This document shows, one piece after another, positions 1 to 9,539 of a stretch of 50,974 bases of DNA (positions are counted from its first letter, which is position 1; every line of letters begins with the position of its first letter). The stretch is from the IMG/VR virus record IMGVR_UViG_3300043411_001266, positions 1 to 50,974 of that record. One strand, given 5' to 3'. The position numbers were made by a program, and so were the translations under genes. This stretch comes from a virus. The notes under the pieces are model-generated. The model saw only the letters and a program-made list of their open reading frames with translations. It did no database searches and was not told where the DNA came from.

Positions 1-400
1 TTCCTTCAGTTTTGTTATTCTTAGCTCGCATTTCCTTTATTTTTTCGGTTTTTTCTTGGATGGTCAGAAGCTTTTCAGCCGATTCTGCCATCGATTTAAT
101 AAGTTTTCCTATCGAGTCATAGGCCATCGGATGATCAAAATGCTTAGCAGCAACTTCCAATTTTTCTAAAGTGTTTGCTCCAACACGCAAGCTTTTTGTG
201 ATTGTTCTTTTGATGAAATTTAATTGTTCTTCCTCAGACAGATCATCGTTATCGATTGCTTCACCTGTAGTTTCTGAAATCTCCAAACCTTCCTCTATAT
301 CACTTGGCTTAGTAATTTCATTGACCATCGGTTGTTGTAAACTGTTTTGCGAAACCAATGCATCAACATCAAAAATTTCATTCTCTAGTTCTTTATTCAT
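1..400 (-). CDS. gp16: Small terminase subunit (T4 gp16-like), partial at window edge
   Basis: The gene reads leftward from an ATG at 398-400 and is still open at base 1, so 133 codons are visible. The product has an acidic N-terminus of about 55 residues followed by a charged helical region containing SLRVGANTLEKL, AYDSIGKLIKSMAESAEKLL and then a Lys/Glu-rich helix. T4 gp16 is the small terminase subunit that recognises concatemeric DNA and regulates the gp17 packaging motor. The helical pattern is compatible with that family, and the position directly after gp13-gp14-gp15 matches the T4 order. The start overlaps the gp15 stop by 8 nt, suggesting translational coupling. The assignment rests more on synteny than on motifs. 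Confidence 0.75.
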   Translation of the reverse strand, partial: MNKELENEIFDVDALVSQNSLQQPMVNEITKPSDIEEGLEISETTGEAIDNDDLSEEEQLNFIKRTITKSLRVGANTLEKLEVAAKHFDHPMAYDSIGKLIKSMAESAEKLLTIQEKTEKIKEMRAKNNKTEG

Positions 401-1214
401 TTGGGTCTACGTCCGTGTCAGTTTCGGGGTCATACACGAACCCATCTGTATATTCTGTAATGGTAGTGTCTGGTGTATATGCATCTCCAGGATCAGCACC
501 AATTGGATCAGGAACAGTAAGAATTCGAGCAATTCTTGGAACATCATTTAGATCATCCATATCTTCTGGAATGTGGAAATCAATTTGAACTTCTCTGATA
601 ATTCCTTGGGTATTCGTTGGTCCATATAACCAAGATTTCATAGTGAAAGGAATCGTCCAGACTATAGTTTGCCTAGTCGTTGCAAAATTCCCTGAATAAT
701 TATCTTCTTTGGATGGCGTACCCAAAACAATCGGAACACTTATATTATGATCCATGGCTAGAGGATCAATTAAAGTTAAGGTAAAGTCTGGAACAAAGAA
801 TGGTAAAATCTGTTCGATGATTTGGTTTGCATCGAAGTGAGTGGTAGTCATTACATATAATTCATAACTGATATCATATGGGACTGGGACATAGACTTTT
901 TTGTATGTGGTGTCATTGATTGCAGATACAATTGGAAGAATTGGATTTCTCGATCTCGAACTGTCATAGACTATCCCCACGTCATGATATCCAAGTCTTG
1001 GAAGAATAATTCCAGCCGGTTTATCTAGAGATGGATCTTGTATTAATCTATTATACCAGGCTCGTTTTGATGCATATGCAATTGGAACAGTGAATCTTTC
1101 CGTTTCGGTTCCTGCACCGTCAGATCGAACAATTTGAATATCATTAAAGAGTGTTGCGAATGCAGACGCATATCGAGCCATCAATTTATGATTGTATGGA
1201 TTGTGACCTAACAT
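393..1214 (-). CDS. gp15: Tail terminator / sheath stabiliser (T4 gp15-like)
   Basis: The 273-residue product matches the usual length of T4 gp15 (about 272), the hexameric ring that caps tube and sheath and docks the tail to the neck. The N-terminus has the family look: a short loop followed by YNHKLMARYASAFATLFNDI and a basic strand. The central VYVPVPYDISYELYVMT segment is typical of the gp15 beta core. The C-terminal 30 residues are acidic and Thr-rich. The start ATG overlaps the gp14 stop by one base and the stop overlaps the gp16 start, so the neck genes form one translationally coupled block. Confidence 0.88.
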   Translation of the reverse strand: MLGHNPYNHKLMARYASAFATLFNDIQIVRSDGAGTETERFTVPIAYASKRAWYNRLIQDPSLDKPAGIILPRLGYHDVGIVYDSSRSRNPILPIVSAINDTTYKKVYVPVPYDISYELYVMTTTHFDANQIIEQILPFFVPDFTLTLIDPLAMDHNISVPIVLGTPSKEDNYSGNFATTRQTIVWTIPFTMKSWLYGPTNTQGIIREVQIDFHIPEDMDDLNDVPRIARILTVPDPIGADPGDAYTPDTTITEYTDGFVYDPETDTDVDPNE

Positions 1215-2071
1215 TAGATATCCTCAGAAAACGGATCGTCTTCAGTGAAATCTATAATGCCATCTCCAACATCTTCAATGTCTTTGTTGTCCGAAATTGG
1301 ATCGAGAACATCATCAAATTCATCGGTTGATGTTAGTGCATATGATGCAGCCGATGTTCCACCAATAACAAGAGTTGTGGCTTGAAATTTTCCTTTTATA
1401 TTTCTAACCCGTAGAACCTTTGTTCCGGAATCCCACGAAGTCACTTTCGCAGTTGCGACAATTACTGGACCAGCGATAGTTTGAGTAACTGTTTCGTCTA
1501 CAACATAATTACCCGAACCAGCACCAAGGACGATTTCTTGCGTGAAGGCAATTTCTTTTTCGATGTCATCCACTTCGTCGTATCCCGTATCAATTTTTTG
1601 TTGCGCGTATTCAAACATTTCAACCGTCATGTCATAGACAAAGTTTTTTCCGAGTTGAAAGAATGGGGTTTTGTCTGTTACAAATTTTATTTCTAGAAGA
1701 ATATTATTGAGTGGGAAGAACAGAAGATCACCTTCTCTTGGTCTTGTGAATTCGTATTCTGTTTCTTCTAAAAATCTGCTTTTGGATACGGTAATTGTTG
1801 CCGAATCTCTAATTTCTAGGCCAAATTTATTCATGAAATGGCCATCACCCTGAAAGCCATCAACACTTTTTACATACATTTCAATTTGGAAAACTCTTGT
1901 GTATGTTGAGAGTACGTCTTCCCCAAAAACAGGACTGACATCTCCATCTTCGCGGGGGATGTAATAGAATGTTATTCCATAAAATTTAATGGACTCTATG
2001 ATCAGTTCTTCTTGGAGACCTTGTTCTCCACCATGATCATAAAAATTTACATATGGATTAGTTTTACTCAT
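1214..2071 (-). CDS. gp14: Neck protein (T4 gp14-like)
   Basis: The 285-residue product contains the T4 gp14 signature near its start: NPYVNFYDHGGEQ, then ESIKFYGITFYYIPRE, equivalent to the PYVNF...ESI...G.....YYVPRE block of gp14. The protein is part of the neck ring complex between portal and tail. Compared with T4 gp14 (about 256 residues) there is extra sequence around residues 185-240, where the run IKGKFQATTLVIGGTSAASYALTS resembles the small beta-hairpin repeats found in gp13 here. The C-terminus is strongly acidic. It is preceded by gp13 with a 3-nt gap. Confidence 0.9.
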   Translation of the reverse strand: MSKTNPYVNFYDHGGEQGLQEELIIESIKFYGITFYYIPREDGDVSPVFGEDVLSTYTRVFQIEMYVKSVDGFQGDGHFMNKFGLEIRDSATITVSKSRFLEETEYEFTRPREGDLLFFPLNNILLEIKFVTDKTPFFQLGKNFVYDMTVEMFEYAQQKIDTGYDEVDDIEKEIAFTQEIVLGAGSGNYVVDETVTQTIAGPVIVATAKVTSWDSGTKVLRVRNIKGKFQATTLVIGGTSAASYALTSTDEFDDVLDPISDNKDIEDVGDGIIDFTEDDPFSEDI

Positions 2072-2074
2072 CGA

Positions 2075-3028
2075 CTACCCAACAAAAAATGGTGGGGGAA
2101 GTTGATATGTTTTACTAGCTGATTCGCGAAGCGCCCTAATTTCCGCATCGGCTTCATCATAAATTTCTTTTCCGTTTAAGCTGACTCCACCAAGAAGTTG
2201 AACGTTTCCAAATTTCTTTAAATTTTCTCCCCACTGTTTTTTGATTAGTTGTGTGGTGTATTCGATCAAAAATTCATCTCCATAAATTTTTGGATATGTT
2301 TCTGGATCGAGAATTGATATGCATCGAAACACTATATAATCATCAATTTTTAAGGCCACTTTCCAATTCCAGTCAATAGTAATTCGATTCATTTTTCTAC
2401 TGAAATCGATTGTTGGTTGTGTGTTAAACAAATCATTGATGAGTGAAATGTGTTGCATCTTGATGTAATATCCAACCAAATCCATGTTGGATATTTCTCG
2501 GATATTGTTCAGCATGTATTGATATCTAAAATCGAACAAATTAAATTTTGTCGAACCGAGAGGAATGGCAGATATAACAGCCATGATCGCATCAGTTGTA
2601 GGAATGTACTGGTTATCCAAATCTCCTAGAGTAACAGGACTCGCTCCAATTAAAGTTGCGGTTGCGCCGGATGTTCCACCCGTGATGACTTCATTAATCA
2701 CAAATGTTCCAGAATCAACAAGCATTCTTGCAACAACCGTTGTACTCATGTCGTGGAATTTTGCTTTTGCACCAGACGTTCCTCCTGTTAAGGTTTCTCC
2801 TTGGACAAAAGTTCCGACCGGAACCCCGGTGAAAGTCATTGTTGATGCAGTAATTTTTCTTTTGAAGAATGTTTCTTGCGTTCCTTCTTGATGATACTCA
2901 CGAAAATACTGCAAAGCTTCATCGATCCGGTCTTCTAGCTGTTCCGGGGATAGGTTGATCGTGAGGACAGGTGCGCCTAATTTTCTAAGGCAATACGTCT
3001 CTAGTTGGTCTCTGCTCGCTGGAATCAT
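2075..3028 (-). CDS. gp13: Neck protein (T4 gp13-like)
   Basis: The 317-residue product begins with the gp13 pattern: a leading helix, LRKLGAPVLTINLSPEQLED and ALQYFREYHQEG. T4 gp13 is about 309 residues and forms the neck with gp14. Residues about 70-130 hold two tandem beta-hairpin units, GTFVQGETLTGGTSGAKA and GTFVINEVITGGTSGATA, that T4 gp13 lacks; similar units occur in many marine T4-like virion proteins. The C-terminal half (DDYIVFRCISILDPETYPKI and following) is typical of the family. The gene start overlaps the end of the upstream membrane-protein gene by 44 nt. Confidence 0.9.
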   Translation of the reverse strand: MIPASRDQLETYCLRKLGAPVLTINLSPEQLEDRIDEALQYFREYHQEGTQETFFKRKITASTMTFTGVPVGTFVQGETLTGGTSGAKAKFHDMSTTVVARMLVDSGTFVINEVITGGTSGATATLIGASPVTLGDLDNQYIPTTDAIMAVISAIPLGSTKFNLFDFRYQYMLNNIREISNMDLVGYYIKMQHISLINDLFNTQPTIDFSRKMNRITIDWNWKVALKIDDYIVFRCISILDPETYPKIYGDEFLIEYTTQLIKKQWGENLKKFGNVQLLGGVSLNGKEIYDEADAEIRALRESASKTYQLPPPFFVG

Positions 3029-3458
3029 TATCCTTTACACCCTCTCGATGGTTTCTACTTATATCGATGTATTTAGACTTGATATTTAAGTCTTGTTCGC
3101 CAACTTCTCGTAGAAGTAAAATTCCAGCAAAAACGATGATTGAGACCACAAATAGGATAGCAATGAATTTAAAGAGTTTTAAGGTGTTCATTCCCAATGC
3201 AAACCCAGTGTTTAGCGTTGTGGTAAAATTTCTAATTTCTGTAACTACGGTTTTGGTTGTTTCGACCAAATCTTCGGTGATCTTGTGCTGTTCTCGTTGT
3301 TCGTTCCGGATTTCGGAAATGTCCTTTCTGATGGACTGGATGCTACCAAATATTTTTTGAATAGATAACGCCTGTTTATCAAATTCTTCTTGATAAACCT
3401 TGGAAATTTTTTCCTCGGAGCGTGGTTCTTGTGTGATGGAATCGAGTGGTTTGTTCAT
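2985..3458 (-). CDS. Single-pass membrane protein with coiled coil, unknown function
   Basis: The 157-residue product is not recognised. Residues 15-80 are a charged coiled coil (VYQEEFDKQALSIQKIFGSI, then EIRNEQREQHKITEDLVETT). Residues about 95-117 (LFKFIAILFVVSIIVFAGILLL) are one hydrophobic segment. The last 40 residues are hydrophilic. That layout would suit a membrane-anchored lysis or injection accessory protein, but no catalytic motif or lipobox is seen. It lies between the DUF4815 gene and gp13 and is probably late. No convincing Shine-Dalgarno sequence precedes the ATG; a CTAAATA late-promoter-like element lies 26 nt upstream. Confidence 0.7.
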   Translation of the reverse strand: MNKPLDSITQEPRSEEKISKVYQEEFDKQALSIQKIFGSIQSIRKDISEIRNEQREQHKITEDLVETTKTVVTEIRNFTTTLNTGFALGMNTLKLFKFIAILFVVSIIVFAGILLLREVGEQDLNIKSKYIDISRNHREGVKDNDSSEQRPTRDVLP

Positions 3459-3483
3459 TGGTAATGTGTGATAATTCTAGTTG

Positions 3484-3490
3484 TATTTAG
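3484..3490 (-). promoter_or_regulatory. Late-promoter-like CTAAATA upstream of the 3458 gene
   Basis: The minus strand reads CTAAATACAA, 26 nt before the ATG at 3458, nearly the same spacing as the element before gp25. It lies in the 34-nt gap between the two small genes. Weak on its own. Confidence 0.3.
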
Positions 3491-3492
3491 AA

Positions 3493-3708
3493 TTATTTCG
3501 ATCTAGATAAAGTTTCGAGGATAAGTTTAATGGTCCTCTCCAAACCCTCTATTTTCTCATTTAAACCAGTTTTCCACTCTTCATCGAGTTTTGATTTTAA
3601 TATTCTTTCTTTATACGATTGGTAAGACTTGGTATCAGAATTAATGACTGCCTTCGAATGTAGGTCTCGAATTAGTCCTTGTCGATCTTTAATATTGACC
3701 GTATCCAT
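3493..3708 (-). CDS. Small conserved-type virion-region protein with C-terminal coiled coil
   Basis: The 71-residue product has the layout DRQGLIRDLHSKAVINSDTK, then a Tyr/Lys/Arg-rich helix and a C-terminal coiled coil (EKIEGLERTIKLILETLSR). Small proteins with a D-x-x-SKAVxNTD-like block beside baseplate genes are common in T4-like phages, as I recall. Their role is not established and I infer only a structural or assembly accessory role. It starts 6 nt after the DUF4815 stop. Confidence 0.7.
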   Translation of the reverse strand: MDTVNIKDRQGLIRDLHSKAVINSDTKSYQSYKERILKSKLDEEWKTGLNEKIEGLERTIKLILETLSRSK

Positions 3709-3714
3709 ACCAAA

Positions 3715-6700
3715 TTAAGCTGTATACGCAATCGTTTTTAAATCTTCAACAATTGGTGGTTGTGCGTCATTACTTCCGCGAAGAACTAACTTAACAGCAA
3801 CCCCGCTAAAATCTCCCAGTAATTCTTCAGTATGAACGTATTCCCGGAAGTCATCTGAGTTATCAGACACAGGAACAGTTTCATCTACGGTCGATTGAAT
3901 CCAAATTAAATCATCGAAGTTAGATGTGTTTCCGGCTGGAAGTAATTTATAATACAATTCAATTGTTGCTGTACTTGGACGCATTGCCGTGTACGCAATT
4001 TTTAGCGCGTTCGCGGGATTGGTCAATAACATTCTTCGACAAATATATCTTGCAGATGCACTTCCCTCAACAGGAGCAATTTCAGAAACGAAATGATCGT
4101 AGTGAGCAATATCAATAGTGGTTGATGCACCAGCCGCCTCAGTCGTTAAAGAATTAGAAACTTCAATAACGGTCGATACACCCTCGGTGTGAACAACAGA
4201 TTTTACCAACATAACCGCATTGTTTCCTGAGTTAGAAGCATCGGTTACTTCGATGTAATGTCCGGGCTTAATGACTGACAATGCAAGAGCTTGTGCAGCA
4301 TTGTTGTTAGTAATTTTTTTAGTAGTGGAATCAAATGCTACGTTCGATGAATTAGTAACCAAAGTAGTTTTATCAATTGCTGTCACATTTATATTGTTGG
4401 TCGATCCGGTTCCATATGGATCATCCAATCGATTTGTTACTGTGACAACACTAGTTCTCGATAAATCAATCACCGGGGAAATATTCACGTTTTCAGAAAC
4501 TAAACTAGCTCTGAAGAAAAGAGATTTATTTCCAGACAAACTAGTTGTTTCATTTATCTGTGAACCAATTAATCTCGGACTATCAAATTCTATGTTCTGA
4601 TTTGATGTGGTGTTAACATATGAACTATCAGTCGAGTATGCCGATTGACTTCCATGGACACTTTTTCCGGATGTAGTTTTTATTCCATAAATTATTTGGG
4701 TTTCGGGAAGAATGATTTCTCCGATGATAGGTCGCAACACACTGAATGGTACGTTTTTGGCTACAACAATCGTAGTTCCACCTGTTCGACCAGAAGCGTT
4801 CGCCGATGTGGTTGTTGTGATTGTGTAGCTATCCAATTCAACATTCGCGATAACTTCGTTGCCATTAAATTCAGCAGCGGGAATGTTGTTCATCGTCCCG
4901 GTTGCACCCGAAATAGTTACGGTAGAACCGACAGGCATTCCATGATTTGGATGATATATTCGAACGATGTTAGATCCATTCGATGTTTCAAATGGACTGG
5001 TTTCTAGAGTATCACTCTCCAAAATTGCGTTATGAAATTCAACTTGTCCTGTTGTAGACGTATCAAATACACAATGGTTAATTCGAAGCATCAAGTCAGA
5101 TTCTTGTTCTGGAGTCCAGGTTGAGGCATTCTGACTCTTGAATAGAGATCCTGCATATGGTTGTTCAACAACAGGAAATTCTGTTCCGATTTTATTTTGT
5201 CCTAGAACGGCTCTCCAAATGTTGTAGTTATTTGAGTTAGCCATAACAACTACGGCATATTCATATCCCTCTTGTAGATAAACTGGAGATTCAAAGGTTG
5301 CCGTTGTTGCTGTGAAATTTGTGGAAACTGGATCAAGAACACTTTCGACTCCATCAATACTTAATACTCCACTAGAAACAACGTTTGTGTGAACATCAGC
5401 CGCTTCAATATAAGTTCTTCCGAATGGAATTACTCTCTGTCCAGGAGATCCATTGATCATTTCTCGAAGCTCTACGATCACCGGAATATTGTCATCCTTA
5501 GTTGCAAACCAAAGATCTACGGATGAAATAAATGCTCCACCTTTTTTGGTGATGAGAAAACTTTGAGCTAGTGGATCGATCCACTTAGTTGTTCTTTGAA
5601 CATCGGTTGTTGTACTAGTGACAACCTTTGATTGTGTTACTACTTCAGGAACTAGTTCGGCATTTCTAGTTGATAGAATTGTTTTTTGTTTTGTTTCGAG
5701 TAAACCCTGTGCGCGATAGTACGATTCTCCAGATGTTGAAAAGTTTTCGTCATTGGTTGAAGAATCAGTAAATCGAACGACACGCTCTCCCGTTTTGAAT
5801 CTGAGAGAATCTGAGTTTGGAATTCGTAGTGTTGCGCCAACATGTCCACGCGCATCAGTGATTAATTTTGTTCCGGTAGAAACAATATCTCCACCATCAA
5901 AGACTTCCGCAACATCCGGATCGGCCCACGCCGTCATATGTGCAGCAACAGATTCACCATCGAAATATGGGTAAAGTCGGCTATTTGGTTTGAAACCTTT
6001 ACCACGAATTTCAACATCTCTTGAACGAATAAATGGAATGTATGCAACAGAAACTACGCGCTCACCAAGATTAGTTTCAACAGTTTTTGGAACTACTGTT
6101 AACTTATCTCCAGATCGTGTGGTAACTCCACTTTTAGTTTCAGTGATTCGAGTGGTGGTTTCCCTTAGTGCTGGCCACTTTCTAGAGTGAACTTTATCGT
6201 TAGTATTATCTCCGCGCTTAATGATTTTGCGAGTTTTGGTTTTGGTCGTTGTACTTCCAAGCCAATTCGTTTCCCATTCATTCCAGGTCGTTCCAAACGC
6301 ATTGGCAACGGAAACCATGGCATCATAATTCCCCTCTTGATTCACGATCAAGTCAGGAAGTGTTGTGGTATCCTTCCACTCGTCATTTGGAGGATTGAGT
6401 CCAATCGTCCCTAAGAAACTGAACACGGCGTATGGGTTGACGTTTAAATACGAACTTGCAATCAATTGTTCAACCATTGCCGATGTCGAATAAGGTAGGG
6501 TTATAAGATCCCCTGTCTTTTGATAGTGGTCTGCTAAACGAGCAATGTCTGTAGAATTGATTTCTTCTAGTTCAACCAAATCTTCATAGAATTGTGGTCT
6601 GAGTTGACCCTTGATCATATCGATTGAACATTTGTATCCTGAGTTTTCTACGTCTCCAACAGCATGTCCAAGGAACGGATCAACCATGAATCCGTTTTTG

Positions 6701-9522
6701 TATCGATCAAATCCACTAGCATCAAGAATTTGAAAGTCAGCCGTTTCTTTCTCAAGTAAACTTAAGGCAGTATAATATTCTAGGTTATCGATTCTCGTTT
6801 CGAGTTTACCGATGTCTCTCATTGTGTATCGTTTATTTTCAATGAATTCTCGGAACACTTCATCGGTGTCGAGTGTATAAGCTCGAACCATCAATTTATA
6901 AATGATCATTCCATCGTCTGGATCGTTTGGTTCCATCGGAACAATGGCAGAATTTCCTTTGATGATATGGAAATTTCCTTTGTAATCGATGTACAATTTG
7001 TCGATTCGGTTTAGGTAATATTCATAGTCAGCCGACACATCACCCTTCGGAATGTGAGTGAGTGATCCGGTTGCGTTATCAAATGCAGTTCCGGTTGAAT
7101 TTACTGTTGGCCTAAAATCTAGACAATCTCTAAGTTCATATCGTTCTCCGGTTTCTGGAGAAAGATAATTTGGGATATCTTCATAATTTATGGAATATGA
7201 GTTAACTGAAAAATATGTTCCGCTAACAGAGTGAGAGAAATAATCATAGGTAACTAATAGTCTTCCTGTCGGAGCAGCCGCGCTATCATTTAAAACAATT
7301 CTTCCGAGTCCATAATAGTTATCTTTTTGACCATTATCGAGAGTGTATCGATCAGTAATATTTGTGTGCGAAGTCGTTGGGACAGTAGTAAAATCCGGTG
7401 CCATGTAAATGGAACGAATTTGGTAAATGTCGGCTTTGGTTAAGCTAAAAGATTTCAAATCTTGAACACCAGAACCAGATGTGTCAGTTGCACTTACTTG
7501 TAATGTTTTTGTTTTTTCTTGGGAAGCCGATCCACCAGTTTTTCTAACTGTAGCTAGGACTGTCAATACGTTTCCGTTTGAAAGACCATTGATCTCAACA
7601 GTTGTAGAAGATGGAAATGAAACTTGACCAGAAGTAATTGTCAAAATATCACCGACCGCGTTTGCTCCACCACCAACGGTTGTAACAGTCACAACATAAT
7701 CTTCATTTGCAAATGAGACAAACTCTTCTCCGCTTGATGCGGTTAAGGTAATTTTGTCGGTTGCTACAGTATTACCAGTGAATATTCGGAACGTTTCGTA
7801 TGATGTATCGACAACACCGACAGAATCACGAATTGTTTTAATTAGGTTATTTGGTACAGGGAATACCAATTTGTTATTGGACGATTCAAATAATTCTGCG
7901 TAAACGTAAGCATGACTGACTCCAGTGAAATCCGTTGGATCAACTGGATCTGCTGATGTGATTGAGTTATCATTAGTTATGGTTGATACTTTAATTAATG
8001 CTCCAGTAGGAACAACCCTAATGTAATCCCCCGTGACAAGTTTTTGGCTGTCTTTCGAAACCCAGAAAGTTCCAGCACCAGTAATAGTTGCGGTTGCGCC
8101 CGTTGTCGTAATGGCACCCTCAAGCAAAATTTCCGACAAGTAAATATCAGCCGTAAACGATGCTGATGAATCATGAACCTGTTTTACTTGTTCAAAAGAA
8201 TATCCCGCGCTCATCGTGATATCGAATAAGTATACTCGATAGACCGCGCCCCGATCTCCAGAGGTAGTTCCGACATCTCCTGAGTGGTACATTATCGCAC
8301 GAACCTTTGCTGTACCGATAACCGATCCAGCCCCAGTTCCCCTACTGGCAGTAGGCGTATCTCGTAAATTCACAGAAATGTAGGTGGAAATATCTGGAAG
8401 CTTATAAACGTTATCGACTATACAATAATTTCCAACAGGTGTACGAATTGTCTTGTTATTTTCTCTTGCAGTATCCCGCGCTTTGTCTAGATCAACGGTT
8501 GTTTTTCCGATGGTTTCAATTTCGTATCCACGGACATATCCCTTACCAGGCTCGATAGAAACAACAAGTTTAGTGTCATCGGTTTCATGATCTTTCATTT
8601 CAATCAACCAAGGCTTGGTTGTATAATCCCCAGATTCGTCATATGTACGTCGAGCGAATTCATCACCCAATCTGGAATAATCTGTGTGAGTTTTTTTGAG
8701 TTTTGCCTCTCCACTTTCGAGGATTAACAGTTCAATAAAATTAGCATCATCCTCAGAGCTTGGAGTTAACTTAACTAGAGTCAAAGAAATTTTTAATCTG
8801 TCTGCTCCTGGACCAGCGTAGTTTGGAGTCCCTTGAGCATTTGATAATAGTGAAGTATCTTCAGAAGAATCGATCAATTCTTCTAAAACTTCTAGTCCCA
8901 CACGATATGATGGGGTTTGACTTGATTCTTCGAGAATGATTAGTTGATCTTCTACTCGGACAAAGTATCCGCGCACAAAATAAACTCCACCCTTGATACT
9001 TGCCGAACTACCAACCCCACTAGAGCTAGTAGAAGAAAGAGTCATTGATATGCTCGTATCTTCAACAATGACAATATCAGAATTTTCATAGACCGAAACG
9101 TCACTGTTATCTCCACCAGATGATAAGTATTTTAAATACAACTTGACTCTGTTATCAGAATCTGGATCTGATGAGGTTAAAACTAGCGCCCGAATATCAC
9201 TTTCTGGATCTCGAACGATTATTTTATTATGAAGATTTGCTTCTCTCCAGCTAGCCGAAGTTAGGTTTGAGTTTGAACCGGTTGTAACGTTGATCCATCT
9301 TAGCTTTGTATCGAAATCAATTTCCCCACCAAGAACCCGTGTATCTGGTTCAAAAATGTGTTTTCCAAATCGCTCAATTTGGTTTTGGATGATGGCTTGT
9401 AGTTGATTTAATTCTCGACCCTGAACCGCATTTCTAGGTTTAAATAATATTCTATAGAAATTTTTTGATTCGGAAAAATTATCCCAGTAAGGATATTGGT
9501 TGAGATCGGTATTTTGTGGCAT
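3715..9522 (-). CDS. Giant DUF4815-like baseplate/tail structural protein
   Basis: The 1935-residue product opens with NFYRILFKPRNAVQGRELNQ and IQNQIERFGKHIFE, the signature of the DUF4815 structural proteins found next to gp8 in marine T4-like phages. These occupy the place of T4 gp10/gp11-type baseplate periphery and probably hold or form fibres. The middle has helical blocks (LEYYTALSLLEKETADFQIL), a Lys/Thr/Arg-rich stretch near residues 1095-1125, and long Ser/Thr-rich beta segments. The C-terminus (FSGVAVKLVLRGSNDAQPPI and following) is also family-like. It is longer than most relatives I know. The ATG has no Shine-Dalgarno, and CATAAATAT ends 8 nt upstream, so the mRNA may be nearly leaderless. 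Confidence 0.85.
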   Translation of the reverse strand: MPQNTDLNQYPYWDNFSESKNFYRILFKPRNAVQGRELNQLQAIIQNQIERFGKHIFEPDTRVLGGEIDFDTKLRWINVTTGSNSNLTSASWREANLHNKIIVRDPESDIRALVLTSSDPDSDNRVKLYLKYLSSGGDNSDVSVYENSDIVIVEDTSISMTLSSTSSSGVGSSASIKGGVYFVRGYFVRVEDQLIILEESSQTPSYRVGLEVLEELIDSSEDTSLLSNAQGTPNYAGPGADRLKISLTLVKLTPSSEDDANFIELLILESGEAKLKKTHTDYSRLGDEFARRTYDESGDYTTKPWLIEMKDHETDDTKLVVSIEPGKGYVRGYEIETIGKTTVDLDKARDTARENNKTIRTPVGNYCIVDNVYKLPDISTYISVNLRDTPTASRGTGAGSVIGTAKVRAIMYHSGDVGTTSGDRGAVYRVYLFDITMSAGYSFEQVKQVHDSSASFTADIYLSEILLEGAITTTGATATITGAGTFWVSKDSQKLVTGDYIRVVPTGALIKVSTITNDNSITSADPVDPTDFTGVSHAYVYAELFESSNNKLVFPVPNNLIKTIRDSVGVVDTSYETFRIFTGNTVATDKITLTASSGEEFVSFANEDYVVTVTTVGGGANAVGDILTITSGQVSFPSSTTVEINGLSNGNVLTVLATVRKTGGSASQEKTKTLQVSATDTSGSGVQDLKSFSLTKADIYQIRSIYMAPDFTTVPTTSHTNITDRYTLDNGQKDNYYGLGRIVLNDSAAAPTGRLLVTYDYFSHSVSGTYFSVNSYSINYEDIPNYLSPETGERYELRDCLDFRPTVNSTGTAFDNATGSLTHIPKGDVSADYEYYLNRIDKLYIDYKGNFHIIKGNSAIVPMEPNDPDDGMIIYKLMVRAYTLDTDEVFREFIENKRYTMRDIGKLETRIDNLEYYTALSLLEKETADFQILDASGFDRYKNGFMVDPFLGHAVGDVENSGYKCSIDMIKGQLRPQFYEDLVELEEINSTDIARLADHYQKTGDLITLPYSTSAMVEQLIASSYLNVNPYAVFSFLGTIGLNPPNDEWKDTTTLPDLIVNQEGNYDAMVSVANAFGTTWNEWETNWLGSTTTKTKTRKIIKRGDNTNDKVHSRKWPALRETTTRITETKSGVTTRSGDKLTVVPKTVETNLGERVVSVAYIPFIRSRDVEIRGKGFKPNSRLYPYFDGESVAAHMTAWADPDVAEVFDGGDIVSTGTKLITDARGHVGATLRIPNSDSLRFKTGERVVRFTDSSTNDENFSTSGESYYRAQGLLETKQKTILSTRNAELVPEVVTQSKVVTSTTTDVQRTTKWIDPLAQSFLITKKGGAFISSVDLWFATKDDNIPVIVELREMINGSPGQRVIPFGRTYIEAADVHTNVVSSGVLSIDGVESVLDPVSTNFTATTATFESPVYLQEGYEYAVVVMANSNNYNIWRAVLGQNKIGTEFPVVEQPYAGSLFKSQNASTWTPEQESDLMLRINHCVFDTSTTGQVEFHNAILESDTLETSPFETSNGSNIVRIYHPNHGMPVGSTVTISGATGTMNNIPAAEFNGNEVIANVELDSYTITTTTSANASGRTGGTTIVVAKNVPFSVLRPIIGEIILPETQIIYGIKTTSGKSVHGSQSAYSTDSSYVNTTSNQNIEFDSPRLIGSQINETTSLSGNKSLFFRASLVSENVNISPVIDLSRTSVVTVTNRLDDPYGTGSTNNINVTAIDKTTLVTNSSNVAFDSTTKKITNNNAAQALALSVIKPGHYIEVTDASNSGNNAVMLVKSVVHTEGVSTVIEVSNSLTTEAAGASTTIDIAHYDHFVSEIAPVEGSASARYICRRMLLTNPANALKIAYTAMRPSTATIELYYKLLPAGNTSNFDDLIWIQSTVDETVPVSDNSDDFREYVHTEELLGDFSGVAVKLVLRGSNDAQPPIVEDLKTIAYTA
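6403..6412 (-). repeat. AGGGACGATT word, copy in DUF4815 gene
   Basis: The word reads on the minus strand, along the gene, in the frame giving GTI. Confidence 0.6.
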
Positions 9523-9539
9523 AATCGGTAATATTTATG

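Noticed and set aside
171-551. Plus-strand frame opposite gp15 and gp16
   Set aside because: It is antisense to two syntenic T4-like genes, crosses their junction and has no ribosome site; the minus-strand frames have clear family features.
4271-6414. Several plus-strand frames of 60-120 codons opposite the DUF4815 gene
   Set aside because: They are low-complexity antisense shadows of a long coding frame.
9531-9539. CATAAATAT as a confirmed late promoter
   Set aside because: It lies too close to the ATG for a leader with a ribosome site; kept only as a finding on a possible leaderless mRNA.
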